Source: Paenibacillus sp. V4I7 (lineage in GTDB: Bacteria > Bacillota > Bacilli > Paenibacillales > NBRC-103111). From it: 64,000 bases of DNA. Under the pieces are notes generated by a model. It was not told where the DNA came from, did not search any database, and worked only from the letters and a program-made list of their open reading frames with translations. Both the position numbers and the translations under genes were made by a program. The stretch is from the NCBI RefSeq assembly GCF_030817275.1, contig NZ_JAUSZD010000002.1:2108001-2172000 (forward strand). The letters run 5' to 3'. Shown one piece after another: positions 35,014 to 43,108 of the stretch. Position 1 is the stretch's first letter. Every line of letters starts with the position of its first letter.

Positions 35014-35484
35014 ATGCAGCATTATAGAGGAATCAAACTTTTGAATTCAGTTGACATGTCTAGTCTCAAGCATTCCCAAGCGGTTGACAAGTTATGTGAT
35101 CGCTTGGAAAAGACGGGATATGTATTGATCGGTGCATACCATTCCAGTTCCAAAAAGATCAAAGGAAAGTGCAACAATGGACATGAAATCATGATTACTC
35201 CAAACAACTTTGTAAACAAGGAAACAAAATGCAAGCATTGTTTCTACTTGAACCGTCATGCCAATCTGGTCAGAGAATTTGAATCAATCGTCAAGCGTCA
35301 TAAACTGACTCAACAAGAGCCGTTCAACTTTAGAAAAGGCGTGTTGCAGGGATTGAAAGAGAAGTATCTCTTCACTTGCCCGTATGGTAAAGATCATTGG
35401 CTAAGTCCTTATAAGCTAGTCACCGCTGTTCTCTTTCAATGCTATTGCGGTAAGTGCAAAACATTGGGAGGTAAGTCAAAATGA
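35014..35484 (+). CDS. Hypothetical protein with two zinc-binding-type Cys/His clusters
   Basis: This 156-residue protein begins directly after the previous stop. Cluster one is GKCNNGHEI with KCKHC (about residues 51-74); cluster two is TCPYGKDHW with CYCGKC (about 125-149). Each has the four-ligand pattern of zinc ribbons or treble clefs found in phage nucleases and DNA-binding proteins. The linker is basic and helical. No catalytic motif was recognised. Its stop overlaps the start of the next gene (ATGA). Confidence 0.6.
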   Translation: MQHYRGIKLLNSVDMSSLKHSQAVDKLCDRLEKTGYVLIGAYHSSSKKIKGKCNNGHEIMITPNNFVNKETKCKHCFYLNRHANLVREFESIVKRHKLTQQEPFNFRKGVLQGLKEKYLFTCPYGKDHWLSPYKLVTAVLFQCYCGKCKTLGGKSK

Positions 35485-35612
35485 ATCCAATTATTGCAGG
35501 ACTGTGGAGCGACTATCGCCAAGCCGTGAAAGCCTATGGACATGGGAAGGAAACCAAACAGATATTGATCAAAATTTATGAAATACAAAATAGCCTTGCC
35601 CCTACTGGGTAA
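35481..35612 (+). CDS. Small hypothetical protein at the right end of the element
   Basis: This 43-residue protein (MNPIIAGLWSDYRQAVKAYG and a basic helical remainder, KQILIKIYEIQNSL) has GGGAGGT 8 bases upstream and overlaps the previous stop by 4 bases. It is the last gene before attR. Its size, charge and position next to the att site are those of an excisionase or recombination directionality factor, but I see no specific signature. Confidence 0.5.
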   Translation: MNPIIAGLWSDYRQAVKAYGHGKETKQILIKIYEIQNSLAPTG

Positions 35613-35619
35613 GGTTTTT
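35592..35619 (+). terminator. Terminator of the rightward block
   Basis: CCTTGCCC pairs with GGGTAAGG, with one G-U, followed by TTTTTT. It overlaps the last codons of the small gene. Confidence 0.65.
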
Positions 35620-35634
35620 TCTTTGCTTTATAAA

Positions 35635-35659
35635 AGCTTACATAAATTTATTTGCTCCA
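35635..35659. other. attR: inner arm plus core
   Basis: The arm AGCTTACATAA (35635-35645) lies 4 bases before the core ATTTGCTCCA (35650-35659). It is the exact inverse of the left arm. The element supplies a TAA stop to the truncated VOC gene here. Confidence 0.8.
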
Positions 35660-36004
35660 GAAAGTTTCTTGCAGCTCCATACCCACTTTGCCGCCTTCTT
35701 TCAACTTATGAAAGGCTGACTTCACTTCATCAATATCCTTGCTAACTAAGGAAAGGCTAATGTTGTTTCCAGCAACGAAAGGCATTCCTGGGAAAACATC
35801 GGAGAACATAACTGTACTTCCAGAAATGCTAAGGCGTGCATGCATAACTAAATTTTTGGCTTCCTCGGGAAGAGGAAAGGATGGGTCTGGTGGTGTATCT
35901 CCAAAGGTCATGATTTGTGGCTTGTCTAGTCCAAAAACTTCTGCGTAATACTCAATGACTTCACGAGTGTTTCCGTTAAAATTAAGATATACATCAATAG
36001 CCAT
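35648..36004 (-). pseudogene. 5' part of a VOC/PhnB-family gene truncated by the element
   Basis: This 118-residue N-terminal portion belongs to a glyoxalase-fold protein of the PhnB (3-demethylubiquinone methyltransferase-like) type: MAIDVYLNFNGNTREVIEYY, VFGLDKPQIMTFGDTPPD, ARLSISGSTVMFSDVFPG, and finally MELQETFWSK. ATG 36004 has GGAG upstream at a good distance. The last codons are cut at the att core and a stop from the element follows. The missing C-terminal 24 residues are at 25471-25554. The protein may still be made but lacks the final strands. Confidence 0.85.
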
Positions 36005-36238
36005 TAATTTCACTCCTTAATTTTAATTGTCTATCATTTCCATATTGTATCATTTAACTGTTCTAAAACCAATATACCTGCGGATGAACAAATACAAAAA
36101 TTGTATGAATTTCGGAGATCAAATGAATGATCTTCGACTGCAAAAACAAGCATCAAAATAATTGGATGGAGGCTGTCGAGGAAACGAATCAGTAGCTGTA
36201 TTTTAACGGGGGGAAATGATGAGGAAAATATTAATAAG

Positions 36239-36273
36239 GACGTGGAGTCGAGGGATTACCACGTCTTTTTTTT
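36239..36273 (+). terminator. Terminator before the sensor kinase gene
   Basis: GACGTGG pairs with CCACGTC around a 13-base loop, with eight T after it. The rest of 36005-36426 holds no convincing gene; the short frame containing this hairpin is probably spurious. Confidence 0.65.
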
Positions 36274-36426
36274 GAATTTGTGCGGGTTGGAAAAAAGCGG
36301 TCGCGTGTGCACTGAAATAAACCTACTCCAATTGAATCGGTGTATGGTAAAATAATCCCAATCCAACTAACTTGATCGGGTTAATCTGTGTCTGGTTGAT
36401 ATGTTTTAAGGAGGGGGTTCGGTATC

Positions 36427-38247
36427 ATGCGTGGAAGTATACTTTGGGGGATTTTCGGGAAAATCCGATCCTTTTTTACCGGAATCCGTATCATGCTTCT
36501 CTTCAGTTATTTCGTCATTATTCTTATTTGCATTGTATCGGTAGGGGCTATTTCCTTCTATATTTCTTATCGCTCAGTATCGGAGCGGGTAGAGTCGTCA
36601 AGTTTACAAATTGTCCGGCAAATTGAAAAAAATATGGATAATGATTTTCAAAACAAGCGAAATCTACTCCTGGCCCCTTATTACAGTCAGGAATATATAG
36701 ATGGGATTAATGTGTATGCGACGATGGATGAGCAGGCTCAATTCCTATTCAGGCAAAAGCTTGAAAACTTATTTCTGAAAATCTTCAACATTACACCAAT
36801 CAGGGATTTTATCCGGTTTCAAATTTATTACAGTAACGGAGAAATGCTGAATGCATCGGATAATCAGAAGTCTTGGACAGCCGATGATGTGCAGCAATCC
36901 GATTGGTTCCGCCAGACGGTAGTCAATGATGGTCGTGTGCATTTTACCGGTCCGACGAAGGAAATGATTTCTGGAAGCGAGGAGACCGCTTATTCATCGT
37001 CCATATTAATTCGAGATTTTGCTAATCCCGACTATTTTATTGTTGTACGCGCGGAATACAATGCTGAATTGTTTCACCTTATTGGTCAGAACGATAATCT
37101 TTCCACGAACAGCAAATTGATCATTTTAGATCAAAATAATCAACAAGTATACGCCTCCTTTGAGCAGTCTGAGCCTGTTTTCCGTAAAGAAATGCTATCA
37201 CGTATCTCAAACGGCAGCGGAAAGTTCTGGTATGGCGGTGAGCAGGACAACCTGCTTGTTACATATACACAGTCGGATTATTCCAATTGGAAAGTCGTTC
37301 TTGCTATGCCTAAAAATGAAATATTTGGCTCTCTGGATCGAATCAAAACGGCAACACTACTTACAGCACTGATAGCCTTTTTAGTTACAATTTTTATTTC
37401 CTTTTTGTTCGGGCAAAGAATTACCAATCCGATTCTGGACTTATATAAAACGATCAATCGAGTGAAAAGAGGCGACTTCTCGGTTCGAGTCCAAGTTGCG
37501 AGAAGCGATGAAATCGGAAGAATCGCGATGAACTTTAATGAGATGCAGGTTGAACTTCAAAACTTGATCGAATCCAAATATATATACCAAATTAAGCTTC
37601 AGCAAGTCGAGCTTGCTATGCTCTATTCACAAATTAATCCGCATTTTCTATACAATACGCTAGATAGCATTAAGGCGATGGCGGATTATTACGATGTTGA
37701 TAAAATCGGAGATATGGCTCAGTCGCTAGCGGATATGTTCCGGTACAATATCAAAAATAAGGATGAAATGGTTACCCTTCGTGAAGAGTTGGAACAAATT
37801 GATTCTTATATGAACATTCAGGGAATCCGTTTCGAAGATAAAATTACGTATATTCAGGAAATTGAGGACGATTTGCTCGATTATCCGCTGTTGAAAATGA
37901 CACTTCAGCCCATTGTGGAGAATGCCGTGTTCCATGGGGTGGAACCGAAGATGGGGAAAAGCACGATCCGATTGATGGCACACAAAGAAGGTGAATCTTT
38001 GCTCATTACAGTAAGTGATGATGGGGTCGGCATTTCGGCAGAGAGACTGAAGGCGTTGAGAAACGAGCTGAGAAAGCAGCGTTTGTCAGAAGATATCCCT
38101 GTTTCTGCTGCGGGCGGGGGCATTGGCATTCGCAATGTGTACGCCAGGTATGCAATCCGTTTGGGCGAGCAATTCGAATGTGAAATAGAGAGTGAAGCGG
38201 GAAAAGGGACCCGTGTAACCCTCATGATTTCGTCATGGAATATGTAA
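36427..38247 (+). CDS. YesM-family sensor histidine kinase
   Basis: This 606-residue membrane kinase pairs with the YesN-type regulator downstream. TM1 is at about 20-45, an extracytoplasmic Cache-like sensor spans about 46-300, and TM2 at about 308-328 is followed by HAMP. The His-kinase block is QINPHFLYNTLDSIK with His406, and HATPase motifs NAVFHGV and DDGVGIS follow with GIGIRNVYARY. ATG 36427 has AAGGAGGGGG upstream. Such pairs sense carbohydrates outside the cell and induce the neighbouring ABC importer and hydrolase genes. Confidence 0.92.
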   Translation: MRGSILWGIFGKIRSFFTGIRIMLLFSYFVIILICIVSVGAISFYISYRSVSERVESSSLQIVRQIEKNMDNDFQNKRNLLLAPYYSQEYIDGINVYATMDEQAQFLFRQKLENLFLKIFNITPIRDFIRFQIYYSNGEMLNASDNQKSWTADDVQQSDWFRQTVVNDGRVHFTGPTKEMISGSEETAYSSSILIRDFANPDYFIVVRAEYNAELFHLIGQNDNLSTNSKLIILDQNNQQVYASFEQSEPVFRKEMLSRISNGSGKFWYGGEQDNLLVTYTQSDYSNWKVVLAMPKNEIFGSLDRIKTATLLTALIAFLVTIFISFLFGQRITNPILDLYKTINRVKRGDFSVRVQVARSDEIGRIAMNFNEMQVELQNLIESKYIYQIKLQQVELAMLYSQINPHFLYNTLDSIKAMADYYDVDKIGDMAQSLADMFRYNIKNKDEMVTLREELEQIDSYMNIQGIRFEDKITYIQEIEDDLLDYPLLKMTLQPIVENAVFHGVEPKMGKSTIRLMAHKEGESLLITVSDDGVGISAERLKALRNELRKQRLSEDIPVSAAGGGIGIRNVYARYAIRLGEQFECEIESEAGKGTRVTLMISSWNM

Positions 38248-38328
38248 AGGCCGTTTAATCGCCTATCTCTGGGGAAGAAAATGGTAAGAAAATTAAACAT
38301 TATTAGTCGAAATTGTGGATAGAGTCAT

Positions 38329-38348
38329 GGAAAACGTTTTCATATAAT
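38329..38348 (+). promoter_or_regulatory. Probable CcpA cre site with a -10 box
   Basis: GGAAAACGTTTTCA matches 13 of 14 positions of the cre consensus TGWAARCGYTWNCW. It immediately abuts TATAAT (38343-38348) upstream of the solute-binding protein gene. Carbon-catabolite repression of the importer operon is therefore likely. No good -35 box is visible. Confidence 0.6.
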
Positions 38349-38385
38349 TAACTTGTAAGCGATTCCTAAAGGGGGGTACTACAAA

Positions 38386-39747
38386 ATGAGAAAAATGAAA
38401 ACAGTTTTGTCCATGTTAACGGTTTGTCTGGCAGCTAGTTCATTTACGGGATGCAGTAGTAACAGTGGCACTATAGGAACGCCAGACGCAGGCAAATCGG
38501 CGGTAGCGACGAACCCGCCAACCAGATCAGCAGCTCCGACGAAAGATCCTGTTACCGTTACATTTGTAATTCCCAATACAGTGGACGCTGTTCCATTTAA
38601 CAAAATATTCGAAGCTTATCAAAAGCAAACCGGCAATAAGGTCGAATTGCAAGCGTTACCCGGCGGTGACTTTGATAATATGATGAAAACCCGGTTTTCA
38701 ACAGGCGATTTCCCTGATTTATTTTTGATGCAGCCAGGTACGAAGCAAAACGTCAAATTAAGAGCCGAGGAAACTCTCCATGAATGGAGCGCTGATACGG
38801 CTGTATGGGATCGTATCATACCATCGATGAAAGAATTCCAAACAACGCCGGACAAAAAGATATATGGGGTTCCATTCGGAGCTACAGGGATGATGGGTGT
38901 TTATTATAACAAAGATGTTTTTGGTAAGGTTGGCGTTCAGCCGCCTAAAAACTACGCAGATTTAATTGAGACAGCCAAGAAGATAAAAGCTTCAGGCGTG
39001 ACACCATTCTATGAAGGAGTGAAGGATGGGTGGCCGGCGCAAATCTTTTATTTGACAGGTTGGGTATCGGGCGTAGATCCGGCAATTGGCGATGAAGGCG
39101 TTCAGAAATTGGAGAAAAATCAACTCGGTCTTGCGGATATTCCACAAGTGAAAGATTTATTTGCGAAGCAGAAAGAACTGAAAGATCTCGGCTTATATCA
39201 AGATAATTTAATGGCGGGAACGTATGACGAAATGCAAAGCAAGATGGGTGATGGTAAAGTAGCCATGGTGTTTATGCTCGATGGCATTATTCCACAACTG
39301 GAGAAAAAATTCAGCAAAGATTTTGTGAAAGATCACATTGGTTTCTTCCCATTCCCTGCGGCGAATGATGCGGGTACAGCGTTGATTACGCCTCCGAACC
39401 AATTAATGGTGCCTGAAAAAGCGAAACATTCGAAAGAAGCTATCGATTTGATCAAGTTCATGGTTACTCCGGATATGGTCAATCTATACTATCAAACAGC
39501 ACCTGGCATTCCGATCTTTAAAGATGCTAAAAGTGAATTGTATCCAGTACAACAAACGGTAAAAGGCTTGATCGATACGGGCAAAGCAAAAATCAACGTC
39601 CAAAACCGACTAACGCCAACATTTGCTGATTTCCAAAAAACGCTGCAAAACTTCTTCATCAATGGCAATGTAGATGCGGCAGTGAAGGAATTCGATGCCA
39701 ACTATAAAAAAGATGGTAAGTCCAAACGTTTAGCAGGATTCGAATAA
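38386..39747 (+). CDS. Sugar ABC transporter substrate-binding lipoprotein
   Basis: This 453-residue family-1 extracellular solute-binding protein captures oligosaccharides for import. The signal peptide has the lipobox FTGC with Cys23 as lipid anchor, followed by a Ser/Thr/Pro linker. Later segments (QALPGGDFDNMMKTRFSTGD, PDLFLMQPG, YGVPFGATGMMGVYYNKDVF) are typical of the family. A cre site lies 44 bases upstream. Two permease genes follow. No ATPase gene is present; a shared MsmK-type ATPase elsewhere is normal for such importers. Confidence 0.92.
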   Translation: MRKMKTVLSMLTVCLAASSFTGCSSNSGTIGTPDAGKSAVATNPPTRSAAPTKDPVTVTFVIPNTVDAVPFNKIFEAYQKQTGNKVELQALPGGDFDNMMKTRFSTGDFPDLFLMQPGTKQNVKLRAEETLHEWSADTAVWDRIIPSMKEFQTTPDKKIYGVPFGATGMMGVYYNKDVFGKVGVQPPKNYADLIETAKKIKASGVTPFYEGVKDGWPAQIFYLTGWVSGVDPAIGDEGVQKLEKNQLGLADIPQVKDLFAKQKELKDLGLYQDNLMAGTYDEMQSKMGDGKVAMVFMLDGIIPQLEKKFSKDFVKDHIGFFPFPAANDAGTALITPPNQLMVPEKAKHSKEAIDLIKFMVTPDMVNLYYQTAPGIPIFKDAKSELYPVQQTVKGLIDTGKAKINVQNRLTPTFADFQKTLQNFFINGNVDAAVKEFDANYKKDGKSKRLAGFE

Positions 39748-39772
39748 CGCCAACTTGAAGGAGGGGGAGGCA

Positions 39773-40642
39773 TTGGGGAAAAGCAAGTATCCACTCTATT
39801 TTTCATTTCCAGCGCTGGCTGTTTTTCTGGTGTTTTTTATAACTCCAACCCTCATCGGGTTTTATTACAGCTTCACCGATTGGAATATCAATGCCAAAGA
39901 TATTCGGTTCATAGGCTTCCAAAACTATGCGGCGATCTTTCAAGAGCCGAGACTACTAACTGCCTTGTTCAATACGTTAATCTTTGCGGCTGCTGTAACG
40001 GTGCTGCAAAACGTATGCGGTCTTGGCTTGGCGCTCATTCTCAATGAAGCTCTTGTGCTGCGCAATGTGCTCCGGATGATATTTTTCCTTCCTTATGTGA
40101 TCGCTCCGATCGTCATTGGCTATATTTTCCGTGCTATTTATCATCCTGAGCATGGGATTGTGAATCAGATTCTGGAGCAAGTGGGGCTTGCCGCACTTGC
40201 GCATGACTGGCTGAACGATCCGAAGTATGCGCTGTTTTCCATTATTGTGACGGACATATGGCGCGTAGCTGGATTTTCAATGGTCGTTTATTTAGCGGGA
40301 CTTCAGTTCATTCCGAAAGATTTGACGGAAAGCGCTTCAATGGATGGTGCGCAATACTGGAGCCGGTTCCGACATATTGTTTTCCCGCTGCTGGCACCGG
40401 CTTTTACCGTAAATGTATTACTTTCCATGATTGGTTCTATGAAAGTGTTTGAAATGGTTATGGTACTAACTGAAGGTGGACCGGGATATACGACAGAAGT
40501 GTTTTACACCTATATTCGCAGTATGTTCAGTTCAGGAGAGTTCGGTTATGCGACAACGGTTAACGTCGTGTTGTTCATCTTAGTTACTTGCATCGGTGTG
40601 CCAGTGTTGATGAAGATGAAGAAACGGGAGGTGGAGATGTGA
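39773..40642 (+). CDS. Sugar ABC transporter permease (MalF/UgpA type)
   Basis: This 289-residue inner-membrane permease is of the CUT1 class with about six transmembrane helices. The coupling loop EAA-type motif reads LTESASMDGAQYWSRFRHIVFPLL. TTG 39773 is chosen because GGAGGGGGAGG lies just upstream; the frame is open slightly earlier, but that part contains the ribosome site itself. It overlaps the next permease gene by 4 bases. Confidence 0.9.
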   Translation: MGKSKYPLYFSFPALAVFLVFFITPTLIGFYYSFTDWNINAKDIRFIGFQNYAAIFQEPRLLTALFNTLIFAAAVTVLQNVCGLGLALILNEALVLRNVLRMIFFLPYVIAPIVIGYIFRAIYHPEHGIVNQILEQVGLAALAHDWLNDPKYALFSIIVTDIWRVAGFSMVVYLAGLQFIPKDLTESASMDGAQYWSRFRHIVFPLLAPAFTVNVLLSMIGSMKVFEMVMVLTEGGPGYTTEVFYTYIRSMFSSGEFGYATTVNVVLFILVTCIGVPVLMKMKKREVEM

Positions 40643-41460
40643 CACAACGGCGGAACATGCTTATTGTGCTCGAATTGGTGGCTATTTGTTTGGCACTGAT
40701 GATCCTCATCCCCTTTCTGATGATTCTCGTCAACTCGTTCAAAGATATCCGCGAATCTGCGCTGTTCGGCTTGTCCCTCCCCACAGAGTGGCAGTTCAGC
40801 AATTATAAGGATATCTTTGCCCAGGCACATATTGTGCGCGGGTTCATGAACAGCTTCCTGATTTCGGGCTGCGTGGTGCTTAGCGTCAATGTGTTTGCAT
40901 CTATGGCTGCTTTCATTATTCAACGAAGAGACGACCGCTTTTTGCGTACGGCGTACTATTTATTCATTATGGGCCTAATCGTGCCTGTTTCCATCGTACC
41001 CACCATCAAGCTAATGGGTGATTTACACATTCGAGGAACGTACTTCAGCCTTATCATGTACTATACGGCCGTATTGCTCCCTTTTGCCGTATTCCTGCTG
41101 GTGGGATTCATGAAATCCATTCCAAGAGAATTGGATGAAGCGGCGCTTCTGGAAGGCTGCGGTTATTTCCGATTGTATGTTCAAATCATTCTTCCGCTTA
41201 TTATAACTGTGCTTGTAACGGTCGCAATCGTTGTCATGGTATCAGTTTGGAACGATTTTTTCGGGCCTTTCTATTTGATGACAGATAGCACGAAGTGGAC
41301 GATTGTGCTCCAAATTTTTAATTTTGTCACGATGTACAGTACGAATTGGGGCGTTGTGTTCGCTTTTATGGTGGTCGTCGTTGCTCCGATATTACTTATT
41401 TATTTGTTCCTTCAAAGGTATATTATTGATGGATTAACTGCTGGTTCACTGAAGGGATAA
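40639..41460 (+). CDS. Sugar ABC transporter permease (MalG type)
   Basis: This is the second permease of the importer, 273 residues with six hydrophobic helices. The EAA loop reads ELDEAALLEGCGYFRLYVQIILPLI (given here as ELDEAALLEGCGYF plus RLYVQIILPL). GTG 40639 overlaps the upstream stop (GTGA) and has GGGAGGTGGAG upstream. The frame is open further back inside the first permease, which is not a real extension. The YesN-type regulator gene follows 36 bases later. Confidence 0.9.
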   Translation: MTQRRNMLIVLELVAICLALMILIPFLMILVNSFKDIRESALFGLSLPTEWQFSNYKDIFAQAHIVRGFMNSFLISGCVVLSVNVFASMAAFIIQRRDDRFLRTAYYLFIMGLIVPVSIVPTIKLMGDLHIRGTYFSLIMYYTAVLLPFAVFLLVGFMKSIPRELDEAALLEGCGYFRLYVQIILPLIITVLVTVAIVVMVSVWNDFFGPFYLMTDSTKWTIVLQIFNFVTMYSTNWGVVFAFMVVVVAPILLIYLFLQRYIIDGLTAGSLKG

Positions 41461-41496
41461 CCATTGGTGCAATCAAGCATCGGGAGGGTTTGGTCC

Positions 41497-43087
41497 ATGC
41501 GAAAAGTAGTCATTGTCGACGATGAAATATGGATCCGAAGGGGGCTTATTCAATCTATACCTTGGGATCGTTTCGGTTTCAGGCTTGTTGGAGAGGCAGG
41601 AGACGGGGAAGAGGCACATAGGATCGCGCTTGCCGAGAAACCGGATCTTCTTTTTCTGGATATGCGGATGCCTGGGCTGGATGGCAAACAACTGCTCGGA
41701 ATGCTGCGTCGTGATTTACCGGATTTATTGACGATCGTCGTAAGTGGGTATTCCGACTATGAATATATGAAAGAAGCGATCCGACAGAAAGCATTTGATT
41801 ATTTATTGAAACCAGTTAAAAAAGATGAGCTAGTTTCTGTGCTGGAGAGAGCAGTAGAAAAGATGAAACAGCAGGAAACAAAGAAGAGTATAGGGCAGTT
41901 TGACAGTAAGGAAGACTGGCTTCAACGAATTTTGTACCATGCAGTAACAGATGTAGAAGCTCGTGAGAAGGAGGGGGAAATTCCTCTTCCTGAAGGTTGG
42001 TCTTGCGGCGAAACCTACGTGATGGTCGGGCAGCGCGATACATTTCGAGATGGATGCGAGTCAAGCAATCTTGTTGGGCAACTGCGGGAACTGTTAACCC
42101 GTAACCAACCTTTCTTGTTCGGGGGAGAATGGAACTTCGTCGTAACGACTGCGCCAGATGCAAATCGGGAATTCGTTATCGTTATCGTCGGTGAGCGGCT
42201 GCAACAGGAAGAAATAAATAAACTTAGCCAAATCGTCCAAAGGACGCTCAAACAAGAGGAAATAGGCAGCTACAGCTTAGGCATTGGCATAAAGAGGGAG
42301 GATGCCCAATATTTACGGCGTGCTTATCTGGAGGGGGGGCAAGCACTGAAAAAGAAAAGACTAGGTGTGTTAGGTACCGTCCTTTGGGCTGATAATGACA
42401 TGAGTAAGCAACGGGTAAATTATCCTCAGGAGAAGGAAAATGCTTTTTCTCCGTTCCCTTCAAATGGGCAACAAGGAAGGGGCTCAGCACGAATCAGACA
42501 TGCTGTTTGCTGCAATTAGTGAGGACTCAATGACTGTAGATCATTTGCAGAGGAGCGCCTTTTTACTTGTCCACTCTATTGAAAAACAGCTTCGAGGAAC
42601 AGAAAGTCGGCTAGAGGAAGTATGCGGTAAAAATCCACAAATGTATACAGAGATGATCCAGCATCGGAACGATGCGGCAGCCGTAAAACGGATTTTCGAC
42701 GAGGAGATTATTCCATCTGTGCTTGCGTACTACAAACGTTCGCGTGAAAAGCAAGGCAAAAAGATTGTCCGTCTCATTCAGAATATGATAGAAAATAACT
42801 ATGATCAGCCGCTTTCCCTTCAACAGATTGCTGAAAGTCATTACATGAACACGGATTATGTAAGCCGTTTATTTAAAAAGTCGACAGGTCACAATTTTGT
42901 AGATTATATGACTAATTTCCGAATTAATAAATCGAAAGAACTAATGAAATTGTCCGCTTATAAAAATTACGAGATTGCGCAAATGGTTGGCTACGAGGAC
43001 TATCGATATTTTAGTCAAATCTTTAAGAAAAAAACAGGCATGACCATTGGTGAATACCGGGTTGCCGCCGAAACTGTCAATCATTGA
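41497..43087 (+). pseudogene. YesN-type AraC-family response regulator, interrupted by a one-base insertion
   Basis: The first frame (ATG 41497, GGGAGG upstream) gives a receiver domain, VVIVDDEIWIRRG with phospho-acceptor Asp55 in FLDMRMPG and Lys in LLKPVKK, then a middle domain, and ends at 42519. The AraC DNA-binding domain (LSLQQIAESHYMNTDYVSRLF and VGYEDYRYFSQIFKKKTG) lies in the next frame, ending at 43087. Removing one T from the TTTTT in GCTTTTTCTCC near 42440-42450 joins them as ENAFLRSLQMGNKEG and gives 529 residues, the normal YesN length. It is a real mutation or a homopolymer error. It should control the neighbouring importer and hydrolases. Confidence 0.88.
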
Positions 43088-43108
43088 AGACTAAGGAGTG
43101 AATGTGAA

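Larger units (their letters stand above)
25545..35659. mobile_element. Integrated element of about 10.1 kb with a serine integrase, TIR cargo and reduced phage genes
   Basis: The boundaries are two copies of the core ATTTGCTCCA (25545-25554 and 35650-35659) that interrupt one VOC gene. The left end carries the large serine integrase, then a two-gene TIR module and a hypothetical gene on the plus strand. A minus-strand phage block follows (capsid, connector, HTH, small genes), then a plus-strand block (sigma-like regulator and small genes). No terminase, portal, protease, tail, lysis or replication genes were found. Gene density is low at 32340-33222 and 33418-34160. It is a prophage remnant or satellite-like element that may still excise, since integrase and both att sites look intact. 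Confidence 0.88.

Noticed and set aside
36220..36312. 31-codon frame with GGGGGG upstream near 36220
   Set aside because: The frame contains a clear terminator hairpin and T-run, so transcription would stop inside it.
42440..42450. Programmed frameshift in the YesN-type regulator
   Set aside because: A T5 run can slip, but YesN-type genes are normally a single frame and nothing around the site suggests recoding.
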